From Lumbricus terrestris (lineage: Eukaryota; Annelida; Clitellata; Crassiclitellata; Lumbricidae), in the NCBI GenBank assembly GCA_949752735.1, contig OX457038.1:26106956-26170955 (forward strand): a stretch of 64,000 nucleotides of DNA. The letters are read 5' to 3'. Position 1 is the first letter of the stretch. Each line of letters begins with the position of its first letter. Shown one piece after another: positions 58,178 to 64,000 of this stretch. The position numbers and the translations under genes were made by a program. The notes below the pieces were generated by a model. It did not search any database, had not been told where the DNA came from, and saw nothing but the letters and a program-made list of their open reading frames with translations.

Positions 58178-58390
58178 TTGTATGTGCACTTGTTATAGCG
58201 CCCCTTCAAGTTCTCTCTACTCAGAGGCGCTCCCGAATGCAGAGCGGACACTACATCGGAGTTTCACGCCGAAGCGCTGAGCAATTGTGAGTGAAGGACT
58301 TGCCCAAGGTCCTTACGCGGCGAGGTGGATTCGAACCTCGAACCTTCCGGCTTCAAGGCAACGACGCCACCACTACACCACCGCGCCCCA
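58178..58390 (-). mobile_element. tRNA-headed SINE, family B, full copy
   Basis: The minus strand reads GGGGCGCGGTGGTGTAGTGG (A-box region), then GGTTCGAATCCACCTC (B box), a body with CCTTGGGCAAGTCCTTCACT, CGGCGTGAAACTCCGATG and GAGCGCCTCTGAGTA, and the 3' end GGGGCGCTATAACAAGTGCA. It is nearly identical to the copy at 63126-63344. Confidence 0.85.
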
Positions 58391-58402
58391 CTGTGACAGA
58401 TG

Positions 58403-58711
58403 CAGGGGGCGGATCCAGGACGGGCCAATCCGGTCATGGCCCCCATTTAGAAATATCGTTATTTTTGACCAGCTATTCTGGCTCGGAAAGTTGACGTACC
58501 CCCCCATGAGTAATTCCGTAGGCTCTCCCCACACCCACGAAGTTCGCACACGAGGCCCGTACGACTAAAAAAGGTCATCAATTTTTGGCGGATAAAACGG
58601 GATCTTTTTCTTGGGAATTGGAGACAAATGACTAAAAACGGTCATCAGATTTTTCGACGACCAAGACCGAAAATTTTGGCCCCCCTTCGAAAATTCCTGT
58701 ATCCGCCCTTG
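58403..58711. mobile_element. hAT-type MITE of the CAGGGGCGGATCCAGG family (309 bp)
   Basis: The left end is CAGGGGGCGGATCCAGGA and the right end TCCTGTATCCGCCCTTG. It is flanked by GACAGATG (58395-58402) and GACAGAAG (58712-58719), an 8-bp duplication with one mismatch. The interior has repeated ACTAAAAACGGTCATCA blocks. It is inserted immediately beside a SINE-B. Confidence 0.85.
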
Positions 58712-58719
58712 GACAGAAG

Positions 58720-59172
58720 CGTCGTGATACACGGAGCTGCGACGCGTGGGTGTGTGCATGATGATGACGATGGCCTTGGATTTTTGAGCAGACGACGACG
58801 ACGACGACGATAGAGTGCAGCGAACTCTATCGTACGAAATAAGACTAGGACGACGATGACAGCAGCTGGTGGCTGCTGATTCATCGCAATATTATATCTA
58901 AGAATAATATCTCACGAGATTATATTACATCGACGACGAAGAAATTTGTTGAAGGACATCGTCGTCATCATCGTCCGCTCTTTTCATTGCGACGATCGAC
59001 TCGTGTGGCCAATTATTATGGATATAATTTTTATGTTAGACTGCAAAAATAAGTCGCTCTCTGACAGAGCCTGCATCTAGACAGCAGCATATATTTATGA
59101 TTTAGCCTAAGCCAAGGATAGGCCATTAATTAATGCTAAGGCTTAGCAGATATTATATATATAATTTTACAT

Positions 59173-59215
<43 letters not shown>

Positions 59216-59486
59216 AACCTAGTAACCAAGAATAAGCTGCAGTTTCGACAGTGAATAATAATTGTTAAATTCAATTCACCGCTTAAAAATCGTCAACTTA
59301 CAGAGGTATGCAGCGGCTACACTCAGCACAGCCGATCAATGAATGAATGAAACATATATGGATTAATGAATGAAACATATATGGATTATAGAAGGCCAGA
59401 AGACCTGCATCATTTGTGGTCCAAAGAGTCTACAAGCAGATGGAGTGTTAGGTTCTTAGGACATCATTTCATGGCATGTATGCAAG
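58720..59486. other. No gene recognised; short simple repeats
   Basis: Contains a GAC run (58793-58812) and a TA-rich microsatellite (about 59155-59210). No exon supported. Confidence 0.4.
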
Positions 59487-59673
59487 CAGTGCCTAAAGTG
59501 TGGAAAAATAAGTGCCTGGACGCCCCTTACCTCTCCAAAAGAAGTGCCTAGACGCCCCGTATAGGCCTACCTTTCCAGTCTGTGCTCGCCAATAAGTGGC
59601 TGGACGGTGTTCAGATTTTAAAACAAGAGCATGGACGCCGTCCATGACCGTCCAGGCACACTTTTAAGCCCTG
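59487..59673. mobile_element. hAT-like MITE of the CAGGGCTT family, copy 2
   Basis: It begins CAGTGCCTAAAGTGTGG and ends CACACTTTTAAGCCCTG, in the opposite orientation to the copy at 20252-20432. It contains the shared CATGGACGCCGTCCATGACC core. The flanks TATGCAAG and TATGTATG match at six of eight positions. Confidence 0.72.
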
Positions 59674-60265
59674 TATGTATGTATGTATGTGCGTACAAGG
59701 AAATTTCTACAGCGCCTTACGATAACCTCATCGTCCTCACGAAGGTGCATCTGTGTATGAGGGTGGGTGGGTGGGGAGGCTAGTTCTTTACCGCTTCATC
59801 TGACCAACCCACTGAGCACACACATGGTTTCTGTATACTTGTCGAGTTGAATACCAGTATAATTAGAAGACATATAAAAAACGCAACTAAAAAATGGACA
59901 TCTCAGTTTCATCTTTGCATACGTACATAGCAGATTCATTTTTGCAAGCCACCAATCGAACTTTGTGAGAGGTTGAGTACAACAGCCCCACTGTCTGTCT
60001 GATGAAAAATGCAAAGAAATTACAAGCTACACACTACATAACAAGACAGAAGTGCTGTCTTATATTTCATCTGACATAATGTGTGCAATCCATGCTTCTG
60101 CAACCAGTCCATTTCATACAGGTAGTCTATTACACTGACAGCATCCTACAGCAAATTACAATTAGCCGACGACCTATGTACAGGAAACATTGAGCAATGA
60201 AAACAATACAATCACCTGACCACAAACAGCAGATGCTGACATCTCTGCCTTAACATCAGACGACT
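59674..60265. other. No gene recognised
   Basis: Unique AT-rich DNA with a short GTATGTAT run at the left edge and a GGGTGGGTGGG string near 59761-59771. Confidence 0.4.
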
Positions 60266-60706
60266 GTTTAATCATCTTTATTCTGCTTAATAATCTTTAT
60301 TATTAATCTGCTTAATAAACTTTATTATTAATCTGCTTAATAAACTTTATTATTAATCTGCTTAATAATCTTTATTATTAATCTGCTTAATAATCTTTAT
60401 TATTAATCTGCTTAATAAACTTCATTATTAATCCATTCAATAATCTGTATTATCAATCTGTTTAATAATCTTCATTATTAATCTATTCAATGACTTCATT
60501 ATTAATCTATTCAATAATCTTTATTATTAATCTGCTTAATAATCTTTATTATTAATCTGCTTAATAAACTTCATTATTAATCCATTCAATAATCTGTATT
60601 ATCAATCTGTTTAATAATCTTCATTATTAATCTATTCAATGACTTCATTATTAATCTATTCAATAATCTTTATTATTAATCTGTTTAATAATCTTTACTA
60701 TTAAGC
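60266..60706. repeat. ~25-bp minisatellite (TAATCTTTATTATTAATCTG unit)
   Basis: About 17 tandem units of TAATCTTTATTATTAATCTG plus CTTAA, with TTCATTATTAATC, CCATTCAA and TCAATGACTTC variants. A block of five to six units is itself repeated (compare 60400-60520 with 60540-60660). Confidence 0.92.
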
Positions 60707-60850
60707 TAAATGTCATTCACATGTAAACCAAATTGCAGTTACCAATTGGTGAAATAAAGGATACACTTACTTACTTACTTAAGCAATTATCTTGCAATAA
60801 ATAAATATTCTGTATTAAATCTGAACTAGTCAAATATATGAATATATTGT

Positions 60851-61079
60851 GGGGTGCGGTGGTGTAGTAGGTGTGTTTGTTGCCCTGCAGCCGGAAGGCT
60901 GCAGGTTCGAATCCACCTCAAGTCGTCGTGTAGGGACCTTCGGCAAGTCCTTCACTCGCAATTGCTCAGCGCCTCGGCATGAAACTCCGATGCAGTGTCC
61001 GCACTGCAGGCGGGAGCGCCTCTGAGTAGTGAGCTTGAAGGTGCACTATAACAAGTGTGCATATAAACAAACAAACAAA
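60851..61079 (+). mobile_element. tRNA-headed SINE, family B, plus-strand copy
   Basis: GGGGTGCGGTGGTGTAGTAG head, GGTTCGAATCCACCTC B box, the same body as the other B copies, 3' end GAAGGTGCACTATAACAAGTG and an (AACA)n tail at 61066-61079. The tail is preserved here, which marks the true 3' end of the family. Confidence 0.85.
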
Positions 61080-63125
61080 TGACACAAGTCATGTAAGAAA
61101 AACATGGTCACATCAGAAATTATCAGATCACTGGCAAATCTGTGCAAAATCGAAAGGTTTTATTAGAACTTACGCACTTACACTTCTTTATTGTAGATAT
61201 TTACACAGGAACGTGATTTTAAATTTCAGCAGTGTACTAAAGAAATTCAGAAGACACTGTGAATGTAAACACCTCTAAATGTCACAACTAATGCGATAAA
61301 TGACCATGTAATGTATGAATGAGATGTTTCCGATCACAAGCCATACAACGTGAAACGCAAGCCCACGAGTATCAAACTCCAACAATGACGTTTTTACGTA
61401 GTGCCAGTGTCAAGCCTGGATAAAGGAGGAGGGGAATCTGAAACCATCTCTGTTACGACACATAATTGTTAAATGGTAACTAACAACAAACAAGAATGCT
61501 GACTCTCTGAGAATGAAACATGCTCGTCTGAACTATCACGCAGCAGCACGGACTCTCTGCTTTTTCACTCTGTTTGCCTTCACTTCAATCACAAGATCAT
61601 TGGCCAGTGCAGAACTGCTGAAGAAAGTGCATCATAAGCTGCCCACCACCTCTCACTTGACTAAATCATCTACTCTGGATCAATCTGTGAGCTACAACTA
61701 CAACCGCGCAAATCAAAATCCAAAGTGCTCAGAGTACGTCAACATTTTGCAAATTACAATGCAAATTTCTTATATAACAGACAAGTTGAAATCAAGACAA
61801 ATCTTCATAATTTAAAGCCTCGCTTAAATTAGTTTAAATTCCAGGTTTGAACAAATAATACGTCGAAAACATCGTCAGAAAAGGCAGACTGATTGATGTA
61901 CAACTAACGATCAACAGTTGATACTTTTCATTTTTTTGCCATTAATACACAGATATAGATGTAGCAATGTATAATTAATTAATTAGTAAACATTTCAAAT
62001 AGCAATCAGAATCATCACATTCGTTACGATATCAAAGCACATCAATGAAACGAGTTATTAGAAATATTAGAATCTCTTCATTACCTAGAAAAATAAAAGC
62101 TTAAGCTACTCAGAACAACATCGTTAGCAACTCAACCAATTTAAACATATTCACACCTCAAAATAGTTTTTCAATAAGGACCTGGAATATTACCATTCAT
62201 GACACTTCAAACTCATAAATCTGTCTCAGTATGCTACAAGTAAAAAGAGAAACTATTTAAGCATATATTCATTCTCATTTACACACACACTCCCTAGATA
62301 CTGAAGGCTATTATACATGCTGAAACACTGTGAATGAGGGTAGAAATGTTCATACACCAGCACTGCCACCAATGGCATTGTGTATGAGTGGCAATCTGCA
62401 AACTTAGCAAAGCTACTGCAATAGTTGAAATATGGCAACACTTGCAAGCTTTTACATAATCCAACACGTGTAAGCGCCTGCATGATTCAAATTTTTATTT
62501 GCAAACTTCAGTGCTTCATATTCTACTTACTTACAAATCAACCGGCTTTAAGTTTTAGCGTCTTAAAACTTAATTATAGAGTCACAACTTTAGACCTAAA
62601 CAATATTTAAAACGTCACCATAAAGTGACGACCTCGGGTCTAAACAAAACTTGTCTAATAATGGTTTAAAAATTCATTATCGAGTCACACTGTGTAAGCA
62701 AGACATGAGCTTGCCTGACCCTATTATGAAGCATTGTCAAAAAAAACAAATAAATCCACAAGTTTTGGTACAACTGCCAGCAATGTTACCATTGTGTTAA
62801 ATTGAAAGTGTAACATAGGCATAACATAAGAGTGTCATATGCAGAATTGAAATCAGCTTAAACAAGCTGTTATTTGGATAGCAAAGACAAAAGTGAAATG
62901 TATTTCCTGCAGCTATGATCTTAACGAACACATCAGAACATTGTTGGGTGGCATTGCAATCAAGCCAAAATGCATCCACCATGTTCAGCAACTGCATCCA
63001 TGACTAAAAATGGTAAATGTCATGCATTGACAAGACATTGTGAACTCCATTCACAGCCAACAGATCTTACTTAACACGTCAATTCAGTTGAAGGGGTTCA
63101 CAGAAGCTTGTGCAGTTATGTTTGT
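61080..63125. other. No gene recognised
   Basis: AT-rich unique DNA. A plus-strand frame at 61513-61815 starts with a hydrophobic signal-like stretch but then has random-looking composition, so it is not called. Confidence 0.4.
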
Positions 63126-63344
63126 TTGTATGTGCACTTGTCATAGCGCCCCTTCAAGCTCTCTCTCTACTCAGAGGCGCTCCCGAATGCAGAGCGGACA
63201 CTGCATCGGAGTTTCACGCCGAAGCGCTGAGCAATTGTGAGTGAAGAACTTGCCCAAGGTCCTTACGCGGCGACTTGAGGTGGATTCGAACCTCGAACCT
63301 TCCGGCTTCAAGGCGACGACGCCACCACTACACCACCGCGCCTC
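63126..63344 (-). mobile_element. tRNA-headed SINE, family B, full copy
   Basis: Nearly identical to the copy at 58178-58390, including the GGTTCGAATCCACCTC B box and the GGGGCGCTATGACAAGTGCA 3' end. The high similarity suggests recent activity. Confidence 0.85.
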
Positions 63345-64000
63345 ATGTGTCAGGCATAAACACATAACGATCAACAGCACAAACTCACCATTAGTCCAGG
63401 CAAACACATGTCTAATTCATATAACCTTTCATATAACCTTGATGAAACTTACATAATACTTTGGTATCACAATAGGCCATCCAGCTATGAACAGCACATT
63501 TCTACACGTCTGGTTCTAAGCTTGCATGACAGTATGCCAAGGAGATGGCTTCTATCATTAGAGCATAATTTGTCTGCACACCATGTCATTCTTGTGAAAC
63601 TATAGCAACACTTATATTAATACACCAAAGTGCAATTAGCATTTGGTTTGTACAGAACATACTTACCTAGGTTAGATAGTATCTAAAATCAACCGAAACT
63701 GTAGTACTTTCAAAGGAGATCAAGTGGGGTGGGAGGTCTAAGTTTCAGAATAAAAAAAGAATCTCTAAATTGAATTTCAGCGAATACTACGTAAAGTAGA
63801 TTCACCTACTTTACAGATCTTCTTTTTCTCTCCTCCACCATGCAGGCGCTAACAATGAGGCCTCAGTGTGGCATCTCCAAATCAACTTAAACAAGCTGTT
63901 ATTTGGTCTCTGATTTTATCAATAGCATCCCTCATATTCTCAACCCTCATTTCATGTTGTCCATCCAGGTTTTTGGTTGCCTCCCTTGGCTTCATGTTCC
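63345..64000. other. No gene supported; weak minus-strand open stretch at the edge
   Basis: The last 120 bp read on the minus strand give an open stretch with MKPREATKNLDGQHEMRVEN, which looks protein-like (charged, helical). I could not find a clear donor, and the frame is short, so it is only noted. Confidence 0.2.

Noticed and set aside
61513..61815. 100-codon ORF with a hydrophobic N-terminus
   Set aside because: The signal-peptide look is the only support; the remainder has no family resemblance and no splice context.

Overview
This is a eukaryotic, animal-type genomic window. It is AT-rich, intron-containing, sparse in genes and full of transposons and simple repeats. It has no bacterial operons, no Shine-Dalgarno-led gene series, no rRNA cluster and no CRISPR array. 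The repeat set (tRNA-headed SINEs, CR1/L2-type LINE fragments, many 8-bp-TSD hAT MITEs, Tc1/mariner remnants) together with a four-exon MAP-kinase phosphatase suggests a marine invertebrate. My best guess is a deuterostome such as an echinoderm or hemichordate, but this rests on general impression and not on a diagnostic sequence. The intergenic DNA is peppered with the palindromic word TAGGCCTA.

Two protein-coding genes are well supported, both on the minus strand. (1) A three-exon gene at 32620-18934 encodes a predicted 2337-residue, mostly disordered protein. It has a polyglycine tract, a 20-copy array of a nine-residue repeat, several longer internal repeats and an ordered-looking C-terminal block; I do not recognise its family. 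(2) A four-exon gene at 57012-50092 encodes a predicted 582-residue dual-specificity MAP-kinase phosphatase of the nuclear DUSP1/2/4/5 class: rhodanese/CH2 domain with an arginine-rich docking motif, then a DSP domain with an intact HC(X5)R site. A third gene is suggested only by a candidate first coding exon at 2504-2376 (minus), whose remainder would lie leftward.

Layout: 1-7 kb is mostly unique DNA with the candidate first exon. 7-15 kb holds SINEs, a palindromic MITE, a LINE tail, a long pyrimidine-rich microsatellite, a 1.03 kb mariner-like element, a GAT microsatellite and a 36-bp minisatellite. 15.8-17.9 kb is a minus-strand LINE with an open reverse transcriptase. 18.9-32.6 kb is the large disordered-protein gene; its two introns carry MITEs and tetranucleotide arrays. 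33-49 kb is a transposon graveyard: a 2.47 kb hAT-type element with a satellite array inside, an 800-bp TIR element with perfect TSDs, a 4.77 kb nested composite with a second LINE inside it, and several foldback-like elements. 50-57 kb is the phosphatase gene, whose introns hold a 630-bp polypurine tract, a hAT MITE, a tRNA-Asp-like SINE and ACAT arrays. 57-64 kb is repeats again (CA tract, MITEs, a 25-bp tandem array, three copies of a tRNA-headed SINE).

The two genes show no evidence of a shared pathway. What links the region is the mobile DNA: at least three LINE 3' ends and one SINE family share a GGCGCTATAA-like tail, which fits SINE mobilisation by a resident CR1/L2-type LINE. Coordinates of splice junctions come from reading GT/AG and frame continuity by eye; no alignment was run.
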